A stretch of DNA of 64,000 nt from Nocardioides deserti. Lineage in GTDB: Bacteria > Actinomycetota > Actinomycetes > Propionibacteriales > Nocardioidaceae. A model generated the notes under the pieces. The model had not been told where the DNA came from. It did no database searches and was given only the letters and a program-made list of their open reading frames with translations. Positions 40,156-47,628 of the stretch are shown here, piece by piece. The position numbers were made by a program, and so were the translations under genes. The stretch is from contig NZ_JACMYC010000017.1 in assembly GCF_014266025.1 (NCBI RefSeq), forward strand, positions 1 to 64,000, given 5' to 3'. Position 1 is the stretch's first letter. Every line of letters begins with the position of its first letter.

Positions 40156-41652
40156 TCACCGGGTGAAGTGGGCGGGGGAGTCGAGGACGGTGCCGAGCAG
40201 GCGGTGGAAGTCCCACTTGACGATCGGGTGGTCGGCGCTGATCACGTCGCCGGGCGAGACGTCGCACATCTCGCAGCACGCGCGGAGCAGGGTGGCGGTG
40301 GACCGCCGGTGCAGCAGCTGCTGGCTGAGGTGGTCGACGAACAGGTCGAAGCGGATCTTCTTGCGCGGCAGCCACTGCTTCGGGGTGCGGTAAGTGATGC
40401 CCTTCGAGGGCCACCAGCCGCCCGCCATCGCCCAGTGCAGGTCCATCGAGGCCAGCACGCGTGACGGGGAGGACCAGGACTCGCTGTCGATCGGCTGGCC
40501 GTCGGGGCGCGGCCAGGAGAACGGGCTGGTGCCGAGGTTGCCGACCTGCCACAGCATCGCCTTGACGGCGTGCTCGTCACCGGCACGGCCCGCGGGCGGG
40601 CGGGCGAGCTGGACGCGGAGCACGCGGTACGTCGCGACCAGGTCCTCGCCCGGGTCGCGCACCTTGCTGCCGACCGAGGCCTTGAACTGGGGGCTCGCGA
40701 CCAGCGCGCGGAGCACCGGCCGGATCTCGGTGTCGGCGTCGAGGTAGACCTTCGCGAGCCGGTCCACCAGGGCCTGCGGCGGGTCGTCGCGGACGAACTT
40801 CACCGCGAGCCGGCGCGCGACGCGCTGCGCGGTGGCCGGGTGGTGCGCGAGGTAGGAGAGGTAGCGGCGCACGGCCGGCCGGCCGTCCCGCTCGGCGTTC
40901 GGGTCGCGGAACCCCATCACCTTCACGGGCCCGGTCCAGTGGTCGCGCGGCGAGTACGACGCCTCCCAGCTGTCCCACAGGTCGACCCGGAACCCGGTGA
41001 GGATGCGAGCCGACGCCTTCACGTCGTCCTCGGAGTACTGCCCGCGGCCGACGGTGTGCAGCTCGAGCAGCTCGCGGCCGAGGTTCTCGTTGGGGTGCCG
41101 GGCGGTCGAGACGGCGTTGTCGAGGAAGATCCCCATCGCCGGGTGCGTGACCGCCGCGTGCAGCAGGTCGTCGAAGCGACCGAGCGCGTGGCTGCGGATG
41201 GTGTCGCCGTAGGAGACGCGGTAGGTGAACTGGGCGTCGCCGACGGCCGGGACGTTGAAGTGGTTCTCCCACAGCTCGGTCATCACCTCGAGCACCTGCC
41301 GGTCGGAGGTGATCCGGCGGACCAGCGCCCAGCGGGCGTAGTCCTCCATGACCTCCCAGCCGCCCTCGAGCTCGCGCTCCTGGCGCTGCCAGAGCTCTGC
41401 GGGCCTGCGGTCGAAGCTGGGCCACCACGCGCGCAGGCCGGCGGCGCGGCGGTCCGCGACCCGGCTCGGCTCCAGCTGTCGCTCGAACCAGCGGTGGGCA
41501 CCGCCCGCGGCCCGCACCTGCGCCGCCAGCGCCGGCGTCACGCCGTACGAGAAGCGGCCGACGAGGTGGCGGGCCTGGGTCCCGAGCAGCGGCGCCCCGG
41601 GGAACCGCGCGGGCTTGTACGCCGTGCGGGCTCGGGTGGCTGCGTGGGTCAC
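40156..41652 (-). CDS. DUF1800 family protein
   Basis: This predicts a 498-aa protein of the DUF1800 family. RHLVGRFSYGVTPALAAQVR at about residue 28, MTELWENHFNVP, the core HPAMGIFLDNAVSTARHPNE and NLGRELLELHTVGRGQYSED are diagnostic. No signal peptide is seen, unlike its DUF1501 partner, so export may be by co-transport with the Tat partner. The function of the pair is unknown. The GTG at 41652 is followed upstream by a 268-nt gap shared with the CNNM leader. Confidence 0.9.
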   Translation of the reverse strand: MTHAATRARTAYKPARFPGAPLLGTQARHLVGRFSYGVTPALAAQVRAAGGAHRWFERQLEPSRVADRRAAGLRAWWPSFDRRPAELWQRQERELEGGWEVMEDYARWALVRRITSDRQVLEVMTELWENHFNVPAVGDAQFTYRVSYGDTIRSHALGRFDDLLHAAVTHPAMGIFLDNAVSTARHPNENLGRELLELHTVGRGQYSEDDVKASARILTGFRVDLWDSWEASYSPRDHWTGPVKVMGFRDPNAERDGRPAVRRYLSYLAHHPATAQRVARRLAVKFVRDDPPQALVDRLAKVYLDADTEIRPVLRALVASPQFKASVGSKVRDPGEDLVATYRVLRVQLARPPAGRAGDEHAVKAMLWQVGNLGTSPFSWPRPDGQPIDSESWSSPSRVLASMDLHWAMAGGWWPSKGITYRTPKQWLPRKKIRFDLFVDHLSQQLLHRRSTATLLRACCEMCDVSPGDVISADHPIVKWDFHRLLGTVLDSPAHFTR

Positions 41653-41868
41653 GGGGAGGCTCCCAGGGGTTCGGACGGTCCCGTCGCGCGACGGGTCGGG
41701 CCGGCAGCCCCCCGCCGCCGGGGACCAGTGTGGCGTGTCGAGCCGCGGTCGCGCCTCCGTTGACCCTCCGACGCGTCATGGCCCGGCCGGGTCATGCCCG
41801 GACGGCGAACGGTCGAGAGGCCGTGCGAGGACGGCTCGCAGGACTGTGCCGCGGCCGCGGGGCGCCTG
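41653..41868. other. Divergent intergenic region DUF1800/CNNM
   Basis: This GC-rich region has no credible ORF of its own. It must hold the divergent promoters of the DUF1800 operon and the CNNM leader transcript. I see no clear operator. Confidence 0.4.
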
Positions 41869-41874
41869 TATCGT
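41869..41874 (+). promoter_or_regulatory. Possible -10 box of CNNM leader transcript
   Basis: TATCGT would give a transcript start near 41881, leaving about 40 nt before the leader ORF and 87 nt before the CNNM GTG. Confidence 0.4.
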
Positions 41875-41920
41875 GGTCGGCTCCCCGGCCCTGAGACGAC
41901 AAGGACCCAGAGAACCCCCG

Positions 41921-41971
41921 ATGGACGGCTCTCAAAGTAGCCCGCTCTCCTTCTACGGAGAGCTCCCGTGA
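41921..41971 (+). CDS. 16-aa leader peptide ORF ahead of CNNM gene
   Basis: This ATG-started ORF encodes MDGSQSSPLSFYGELP. Its TGA stop (41969-41971) overlaps the CNNM GTG (41968) as GTGA. The Shine-Dalgarno for the CNNM gene, GGAGAG, lies inside the ORF and is base-paired in a hairpin. A weak AGAGA (41909-41913) could serve as its own ribosome binding site. The arrangement is that of a cis-acting leader peptide coupling its translation to that of the transporter. Expression has not been shown; I know of no described counterpart. Confidence 0.5.
   Translation: MDGSQSSPLSFYGELP
41944..41963 (+). promoter_or_regulatory. Hairpin sequestering CNNM Shine-Dalgarno
   Basis: GCTCTCC (41944-41950) pairs perfectly with GGAGAGC (41957-41963) around the loop TTCTAC, closing off the GGAGAG ribosome binding site of the CNNM gene. 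A second copy of the anti-SD, GCTCTC at 41928-41933, could pair with the same site. Confidence 0.6.
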
Positions 41972-43353
41972 CGCCCCTCGTCCTGCTCGCGATCGCGCTC
42001 CTGCTCGTGGTCGCCTGCGGCATCTTCGTCGCCGCCGAGTTCGCGCTCGTCACCGTCGACCGCAACAAGGTCGACCAGGCCGCGGAGGCCGGTGACGCCG
42101 GCGCCCGCGGCGTGCAGACCGCGCTCCGCTCGCTGTCGACCCAGCTCTCCGGCGCGCAGGTGGGCATCACGGTCACCAACCTCGGCATCGGCTTCCTCGC
42201 CGAGCCGGCGATCGCGGACCTGATCGAGGAGCCGCTCGGCGCGCTCGGCGTGCCGGACGGCGCCGTCTCGCCGGTCGCCGTGGCCCTCGGCCTGGTCATC
42301 GGCACCGTGCTGACGATGCTCTTCGGCGAGCTGGTGCCCAAGAACCTCGCGATCGCGCTGCCGCTGCAGGTCGCCCGCGCCACCCAGCGCCCGATGCGGC
42401 TCTTCACCGCGGTCAACCGCGGCCCGATCCGGGTGCTGAACAACTCCGCCAACGCGCTGGTGCGCCGCCTCGGCATCGAGCCGCAGGAGGAGCTGCGCTC
42501 GGCGCGCAGCTCCCAGGAGCTCGCCTCGCTCATCGCGCGCTCGGCCGACGAGGGCACCCTCGACGCCGACACCGCGGAGCTGATGGAGCGATCGGTGGAG
42601 TTCGGCACCCGCACCGCGGGGGAGATCATGACCCCGCGCGTGCGCACCCATAGCCTGGAGGCCAACGACCGCGCCTCGGCCGTGATCGAGCTGGCGCGCT
42701 CGACCGGCCACTCCCGTTTCCCGGTGCTCGACGACGAGGACACCGTGGTCGGCACGGTCCACGTCAAGAACGCCGTCGCCCTGCCGCTGCACGAGCGCAG
42801 CACCACGAAGGTCAAGCACCTGATGGCCAAGCCGATCGTCGTGCCCGACACCCTGCGGCTCGACCCGCTGCTCGCGCAGCTGCGCAACGAGAGCTTCCAG
42901 ATGGCCGTCGTCCTGGACGAGTACGGCGGCCACGCCGGCATCGTGACCCTCGAGGACGTCGTCGAGGAGATCGTCGGCGACATCGCCGACGAGCACGACC
43001 GGATGAGCGCCCGCGCCCGCCAGCGCCGCGACGGCAGCTGGCTGATCTCCGGGCTGCTGCGCCCCGACGAGGTCGAGGACCTCACCGGGGTCGAGCTGCC
43101 GGAGAACGAGGACTACGACACCGTCGCCGGCCTGGTGCTGCGCGCGCTCGGCCGGGTGCCCGCCTCGGGCGACATCGCGGAGGTGCCCGTCGCCGACACC
43201 AGCGACCCCGAGCAGCCCCGCGAGCGGCTGGCCGTGCTGACCGTCGAGCACATGGACGGCCTGCGCATCGACCGGCTCTCGCTGCGCCTGCACGAGGGCG
43301 AGCCGGCCTCGGCGACGTCCGACCCGGCCGCGGACGGCGGTGAGCAGGCATGA
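41968..43353 (+). CDS. CNNM/CorC-family membrane protein (hemolysin family)
   Basis: This predicts a 461-aa protein with an N-terminal DUF21/CNNM transmembrane domain (LLAIALLLVVACGIFVAAEF; GITVTNLGIGFLAEPAIADL; LFGELVPKNLAIALPLQVAR). A CBS pair follows (EIMTPRVRTHSLEANDRASA; IVTLEDVVEEIVGDIADEHD), then a C-terminal CorC_HlyC domain from about residue 350 (GSWLISGLLRPDEVEDL). CNNM/CorC proteins are linked to magnesium efflux and homeostasis. The CNNM-typical Glu-Leu-Val-Pro-Lys motif is intact. GTG 41968 overlaps the leader ORF stop. Confidence 0.9.
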   Translation: MTPLVLLAIALLLVVACGIFVAAEFALVTVDRNKVDQAAEAGDAGARGVQTALRSLSTQLSGAQVGITVTNLGIGFLAEPAIADLIEEPLGALGVPDGAVSPVAVALGLVIGTVLTMLFGELVPKNLAIALPLQVARATQRPMRLFTAVNRGPIRVLNNSANALVRRLGIEPQEELRSARSSQELASLIARSADEGTLDADTAELMERSVEFGTRTAGEIMTPRVRTHSLEANDRASAVIELARSTGHSRFPVLDDEDTVVGTVHVKNAVALPLHERSTTKVKHLMAKPIVVPDTLRLDPLLAQLRNESFQMAVVLDEYGGHAGIVTLEDVVEEIVGDIADEHDRMSARARQRRDGSWLISGLLRPDEVEDLTGVELPENEDYDTVAGLVLRALGRVPASGDIAEVPVADTSDPEQPRERLAVLTVEHMDGLRIDRLSLRLHEGEPASATSDPAADGGEQA

Positions 43354-44420
43354 GCGACACCGCCGGCATCGTCCTCGTCGTCGTGCTCCTGGCCGCCAAC
43401 GCCTTCTTCGTCGGCGCGGAGTTCGCCCTGGTCTCGGCGCGCCGCAGCCAGGTCGAGCCGCACGCCCAGGCCGGTTCCCGGATGGCCCGCACGACGCTGC
43501 GCGCCATGGAGCAGGTCTCGCTGATGATGGCGGGCGCCCAGCTCGGCATCACGATCTGCTCGCTCGGCCTCGGTGCCGTCGGCGAGCCCGCGATCGCGCA
43601 CCTGATCGAGCCGGGCATCCACGCCCTCGGTGCACCCGACGCCTTCCTGCACCCGATCGCGTTCGTGATCGCGCTGACGCTGGTGACCTACCTGCACGTC
43701 GTGCTCGGCGAGATGGTGCCGAAGAACATCGCCATCGCCGGCCCGGAGCGCTCCGCGATGGTCCTCGGCCCGCCGCTGCTCGGCGTCGTCACGGTCCTCA
43801 AGCCGCTGATCGTCGTGCTCAACGCCGCGGCCAACGGCATCCTGAGGCTGATGCGGGTCGAGCCCAAGGACGAGCTGACCTCCGCGTTCACCCGCGAGGA
43901 GGTCGCAGCCCTGGTCGAGGAGTCCCGCGGCGAGGGCCTGCTCGAGGCCGACGAGTACGACCGGTTGGCCGGCGCGCTCGGCTTCACCGAGAAGACGGTC
44001 GCCTCGGTGCTGATGCCGACCGACACCCTGACCGTCGTACGCCGTGGCTCGACCGCCGCGGAGGTCGAGGCGCTGTGCGCGGCGACCGGCTTCAGCCGGT
44101 TCCCGGTCGCGGGCGCCGACGGCGACATGGTGGGCTACCTGCACATCAAGGACGTGCTCGAGCCCGACGAGGAGCGCCGCGAGCGGCCGGTCGACGACAA
44201 GTGGGTCCGCCCCTTCGCGCCAGTCACCGCCGACGAGTCGCTGCACGACGCGCTGGAGACGCTCCAGCGGCGCGGCGCCCACATGGCCCGGGTGGTCGAC
44301 ACGGCGGGCACCACGCTGGGGCTGGCGACGCTGGAGGACGTGCTCGAGGAGCTGGTCGGCGAGATCCGCGACGCCGCCCACCACGAGGACCCCGTGCCGA
44401 ACCCGACGACCAGCGTCTGA
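43350..44420 (+). CDS. Second CNNM-family protein lacking CorC_HlyC domain
   Basis: This predicts a 356-aa paralogue of the upstream gene: DUF21 membrane domain (VLLAANAFFVGAEFALVSAR; GITICSLGLGAVGEPAIAHL; VLGEMVPKNIAIAGPERSAM) and a CBS pair (VLMPTDTLTVVRRGSTAAEV; LGLATLEDVLEELVGEIRDA). It stops where the CorC_HlyC domain would begin. Side-by-side CNNM genes occur in mycobacteria (Rv1841c-Rv1842c), so the pair may form a hetero-oligomer. It overlaps the first gene by ATGA and so falls under the same leader. Confidence 0.88.
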   Translation: MSDTAGIVLVVVLLAANAFFVGAEFALVSARRSQVEPHAQAGSRMARTTLRAMEQVSLMMAGAQLGITICSLGLGAVGEPAIAHLIEPGIHALGAPDAFLHPIAFVIALTLVTYLHVVLGEMVPKNIAIAGPERSAMVLGPPLLGVVTVLKPLIVVLNAAANGILRLMRVEPKDELTSAFTREEVAALVEESRGEGLLEADEYDRLAGALGFTEKTVASVLMPTDTLTVVRRGSTAAEVEALCAATGFSRFPVAGADGDMVGYLHIKDVLEPDEERRERPVDDKWVRPFAPVTADESLHDALETLQRRGAHMARVVDTAGTTLGLATLEDVLEELVGEIRDAAHHEDPVPNPTTSV

Positions 44421-44486
44421 CGACCGACGTCTGACGGGCGCCACACCGCGCCTGACCTGCTGCTTCGGGGCCGCTCCCGCGGCGGT

Positions 44487-44492
44487 TAGGGT
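44487..44492 (+). promoter_or_regulatory. -10 box TAGGGT of CDP-alcohol phosphatidyltransferase gene
   Basis: TAGGGT lies 7 nt before GTG 44500, consistent with a leaderless message for the envelope operon downstream. Confidence 0.5.
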
Positions 44493-44499
44493 GTGGCGC

Positions 44500-45105
44500 G
44501 TGGCAGCCGACCGTCCCCGCACGAACCGCGTGTGGACGCTGCCGAACGTGTTGAGCATGCTCCGGCTGGCCGGGGTCCCGCTGTTCCTGTGGCTGGTCCT
44601 CGGACCCGAGGCGGACGTGTGGGCGCTGGCCGTGCTCATGGTCTCGGGGGTCACCGACTGGCTCGACGGCTACCTGGCCCGCAAGTGGGACCAGGTGACC
44701 GTCCTGGGCCAGGCGCTCGACCCGATCGCGGACCGGCTCTACATCCTCGCCGCGGTGGTCGGCCTCGCGATGCGGGACGTGATCCCGTGGTGGCTGGCGG
44801 TCTCGCTGCCGCTGCGCGACCTGCTGCTGTGGGTGCTCGTGCCGTTCCTGCGCACCCGCGGCTACACCGCGCTGCCGGTCCACTTCCTCGGCAAGGCGGC
44901 GACGTTCAACCTGCTCTACGCCTTCCCGCTGCTCTTCCTCGGCGACGGGGACGGCACGGTGGCTGAGCTCGCGCAGGTGCTCGGCTGGGCCTTCGCGCTG
45001 TGGGGGATCGGCCTCTACTGGTGGGCCGGGCTGCTCTACGCGTGGCAGGTGCGCACCCTGCTCGTCACGACCGAGCCCCGGCGCCGGACTGCGCTCGATG
45101 CCTGA
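44500..45105 (+). CDS. CDP-alcohol phosphatidyltransferase family protein (PgsA2-like)
   Basis: This predicts a 201-aa integral membrane enzyme. The catalytic motif DGX2ARX8GX3DX3D is complete: DWLDGYLARKWDQVTVLG followed by QALDPIADRLY near residue 55. About six hydrophobic segments follow. It transfers a phosphatidyl group to an alcohol acceptor; by its place before the DUF881-sbp-DUF881 genes it corresponds to mycobacterial Rv1822 (annotated pgsA2), whose acceptor is not settled. It overlaps the next gene by 8 nt. Confidence 0.88.
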   Translation: MAADRPRTNRVWTLPNVLSMLRLAGVPLFLWLVLGPEADVWALAVLMVSGVTDWLDGYLARKWDQVTVLGQALDPIADRLYILAAVVGLAMRDVIPWWLAVSLPLRDLLLWVLVPFLRTRGYTALPVHFLGKAATFNLLYAFPLLFLGDGDGTVAELAQVLGWAFALWGIGLYWWAGLLYAWQVRTLLVTTEPRRRTALDA

Positions 45106-46027
45106 CGAGCGCGCGGGGACGCCCGAGCCGGACCGGCTGACGCCGGCGCGGGTGCGGCTCCCGCTCCTGACGCTGATCACCCAGCAGTCTCTCGACGAGG
45201 ACTACCTCCACGCCGCCGAGCGCCGCGCTCTCGCCGTCCGGGCCGCTCGGGAAGCGGGCGCGGCCGCCGGTCCGGAGGCGGGGGAGCAGCCGGCCCGCCC
45301 GGAGATGGCGCGGCACCGGGTCGCCGCGGTCGTCGCGGTGGTCTTCGGGTTGCTCGCCACGACGGCGTTCGTGCAGACCTCGCGCAACGAGGACGTCGAC
45401 GCCGCCAGCCGCGCCACCCTGGTCCGCCGCGTCACCGACGAGCGGGAGCGCGTGGCCAACCTCCAGGACCGGATCGTCGACCTCCGGGAGGAGAACGCCG
45501 AGCTCGAGCGCGGGCTCACCCGCGCCCGCGCGAGCCACGAGGCGGAGGTCACCCGGCTGCGCCGGGTGCAGACCCGGACGGGGTACGTCGCCGTGCGCGG
45601 TCCCGGCGTCAGCATCACCCTCGACGACGGACCGCCGGAGATCACCGACAGCGAGGTCAAGGACGTCGACCTGCGGATCGCGGTCAACGGGTTGTGGCGG
45701 GTCGGCGCCGAGGCGATCGCGATCAACGGACAGCGGCTCACCGCGCTGTCGGCCATCCGGAGCTCCGGCCTGGTCGTGCGGGTGAACAAGGTCAACCTGT
45801 CGCCGCCGTACCGTGTGGAGGCGATCGGTGACACCCGCACGCTCCAGTCCCGCTTCCTCGACTCCACCGAGGGGAGCTGGATGCTGCAGCTGGAGAACGA
45901 CTACGGCATAGCCTTCGACATGGACAACGACGACGACCTTGCGCTGCCGGCCGCCCGGCTGCGCGAGCTGCGCTCCGTGCGGCCGCTCGGGGACGACGAC
46001 AAGGGACCCCCGGAGGAGACACCGTGA
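45098..46027 (+). CDS. DUF881 membrane-anchored protein (first copy)
   Basis: This predicts a 309-aa protein. A cytoplasmic N-terminal tail of ~70 residues precedes one transmembrane helix (VAAVVAVVFGLLATTAFVQT). A coiled coil (VTDERERVANLQDRIVDLRE; ENAELERGLTRARASHEAEV) follows, then the DUF881 domain (GPGVSITLDDGPPEITDSEV; LRIAVNGLWRVGAEAIAING; RVEAIGDTRTLQSRFL). In Bacillus, DUF881 proteins YlxW/YlxX lie with sbp next to ftsA-ftsZ, pointing to an envelope or division role. It is coupled to sbp by overlap. Confidence 0.88.
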   Translation: MPDERAGTPEPDRLTPARVRLPLLTLITQQSLDEDYLHAAERRALAVRAAREAGAAAGPEAGEQPARPEMARHRVAAVVAVVFGLLATTAFVQTSRNEDVDAASRATLVRRVTDERERVANLQDRIVDLREENAELERGLTRARASHEAEVTRLRRVQTRTGYVAVRGPGVSITLDDGPPEITDSEVKDVDLRIAVNGLWRVGAEAIAINGQRLTALSAIRSSGLVVRVNKVNLSPPYRVEAIGDTRTLQSRFLDSTEGSWMLQLENDYGIAFDMDNDDDLALPAARLRELRSVRPLGDDDKGPPEETP

Positions 46028-46356
46028 TCGCCGCGCTCGGCCTGCTGGTCGGCATCGTGCTGGGGCTGGTCTTCCAGCCCGACGTGCCGCTCGGCCTCGA
46101 GCCCTACCTGCCGATCGCCGTGGTGGCCGCGCTGGACGCGGTCTTCGGCGGACTGCGGGCCTACCTCGACGGGATCTTCGACGACAAGGTCTTCGTCGTC
46201 TCGTTCGTCTCCAACGTCGTCATCGCCGCGGCGATCGTCTACCTGGGCGACAAGCTCGGCGTGGGCGGCCAGCTCTCGACCGGCGTCATCGTCGTGCTCG
46301 GCATCCGGATCTTCTCCAACGTCGCGGCCATCCGCCGCCACCTGTTCCATGCCTGA
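46024..46356 (+). CDS. sbp: Small basic protein Sbp (DUF1290)
   Basis: This predicts a 110-aa membrane protein with three or four hydrophobic helices. IAALGLLVGIVLGLVFQPDV starts the chain, YLPIAVVAALDAVFGGLRAY is the family core and GVIVVLGIRIFSNVAAIRRH ends it. DUF1290 proteins lie between two DUF881 genes in actinobacteria and beside ftsA in Bacillus. Function is unknown. GTG 46024 overlaps the first DUF881 stop, and its end overlaps the second DUF881 start. Confidence 0.92.
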   Translation: MIAALGLLVGIVLGLVFQPDVPLGLEPYLPIAVVAALDAVFGGLRAYLDGIFDDKVFVVSFVSNVVIAAAIVYLGDKLGVGGQLSTGVIVVLGIRIFSNVAAIRRHLFHA

Positions 46357-47095
46357 CCCAACGCCGTCGAGCGGACGGACCCGGCTGCTGCGCGCGGTGC
46401 TCAAGCCCTCGCGCAGCCAGGTCGTCGTCGGCGTGCTCCTGGCGCTCGTCGGGTTCGCGGCGATCGTGCAGGTGCGGGCGACCGAGGTCGACACCACCTA
46501 CGCCGGCCTGCGCGAGCAGGACCTCATCGACGTCCTCAACGGCCTGGCCGGCACCACGCAGCGCGCCGAGTCGGAGATCGAGCGCCTCGAGGAGGCGCGC
46601 GAGGACCTGCGCACCGACACCCGCCGCGTCGGCACGGCGCTGGAGGAGGCGCAGACCCAGGCCGACACCCTGGCGATCCTCGCGGGCACGGTGCCCGTGA
46701 CCGGCCCCGGCATCCGGGTCACCATCACCGAGACCGACACGGCCATCGGGGTCCAGGACTTCATCGACCTGGTCCAGGAGCTGCGCACCTCGAACGCGGA
46801 GGCGATGCAGCTCAACGGCAAGGTGCGGCTGGTGGCCCAGTCGTCGTTCGCCGAGGCCGAGGGCGGCCTCGTCGTCGACGGCGAGCTGCTCGGCCCGCCG
46901 TACGTCCTTGACGCCATCGGCGCACCCGACACGCTCAGCGGCGCGATCTCCATCGCCCGGGGCGTCGTCTCCAAGCTGCAGGAGGACAACGCCGAGGTCG
47001 ACATCGAGGAGCTGTCCTCGCTCGACATCGAGAGCGTCCGCGAGCCGCAGCAGCCCGACTACGCCGCGCCGGACCTCGACCCGGCCGGCCAGTAG
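46349..47095 (+). CDS. DUF881 membrane-anchored protein (second copy)
   Basis: This predicts a 248-aa paralogue of the gene two upstream. A short N-terminal tail is followed by one transmembrane helix (QVVVGVLLALVGFAAIVQVR), a coiled coil (GTTQRAESEIERLEEAREDL) and the DUF881 domain (VTGPGIRVTITETDTAIGVQ; VLDAIGAPDTLSGAISIARG). The two copies could dimerise around Sbp. It ends 46 nt before gcvH, with a TAGGGT box at its 3' end that could start the gcvH transcript. Confidence 0.88.
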   Translation: MPDPTPSSGRTRLLRAVLKPSRSQVVVGVLLALVGFAAIVQVRATEVDTTYAGLREQDLIDVLNGLAGTTQRAESEIERLEEAREDLRTDTRRVGTALEEAQTQADTLAILAGTVPVTGPGIRVTITETDTAIGVQDFIDLVQELRTSNAEAMQLNGKVRLVAQSSFAEAEGGLVVDGELLGPPYVLDAIGAPDTLSGAISIARGVVSKLQEDNAEVDIEELSSLDIESVREPQQPDYAAPDLDPAGQ

Positions 47096-47141
47096 GGTCG
47101 GACCACCGACCTGTCCACCGAGCCACCGTCTGGAGACCGCG

Positions 47142-47528
47142 TTGTACCCCGAGGACCTGAAGTACACCAGCGAGCACGAGTGGCTGCGCACCCCCGGCGA
47201 GACCGAGGGCTCCGTGCGCGTGGGCATCACCCACTACGCCCAGGACGCGCTCGGCGACATCGTCTACGTCTCCCTGCCCGATGTCGGCGCGACCATCGAG
47301 GCCGGCTCCACCTGCGGTGAGCTGGAGTCCACGAAGTCGGTCAGCGACGTCTACGCCCCGGTCTCCGGCGAGGTCGTCGCGCGCAACGACTCCCTCGACG
47401 CGACGCCCGAGCTGGTGAACAGCGACCCGTACGGCGGCGGCTGGCTCTTCGAGGTCGTGCCGGCCGACAGCGGTGACGTCGGCGCCCTCATGGACGCCGC
47501 GGCGTACGAGGCCTCGCTCGACTCCTGA
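47142..47528 (+). CDS. gcvH: Glycine cleavage system H protein
   Basis: This predicts a 128-aa lipoyl carrier that shuttles the aminomethyl group between the P, T and L proteins. The lipoylation site Lys is in GELESTKSVSDVYAPVSGEV near residue 64. YTSEHEWLRTPGETEGSVRV starts the fold and PYGGGWLFEV ends it. TTG 47142 is the start; GGAG lies about 6 nt upstream and the family normally begins at this residue. GcvP is encoded 4 kb downstream in the same cluster; gcvT is not in this window. Confidence 0.95.
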   Translation: MYPEDLKYTSEHEWLRTPGETEGSVRVGITHYAQDALGDIVYVSLPDVGATIEAGSTCGELESTKSVSDVYAPVSGEVVARNDSLDATPELVNSDPYGGGWLFEVVPADSGDVGALMDAAAYEASLDS

Positions 47529-47554
47529 TCGGCGCGCATGAACGTCGCGCACAC

Positions 47555-47596
47555 GCACGAGGCCCCGGTCGCCGTCCGGCGACCGGAGCCTCGTGC
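47555..47596. terminator. Bidirectional terminator between gcvH and TasA-like gene
   Basis: A 9-bp outer stem (47555-47563 with 47588-47596) and a 9-bp inner stem (47565-47573 with 47578-47586), separated by one mismatch, enclose the loop gtcc. It lies between convergent genes. Confidence 0.78.
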
Positions 47597-47628
47597 TGTG
47601 TGACTGTTCTTCGGTCCCTCGCTGCGGG

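Noticed and set aside
45065..47558. Minus-strand ORFs opposite the DUF881 and gcvH genes
   Set aside because: These are Arg/Ala-rich shadow frames without start signals, opposite genes with clear family motifs.
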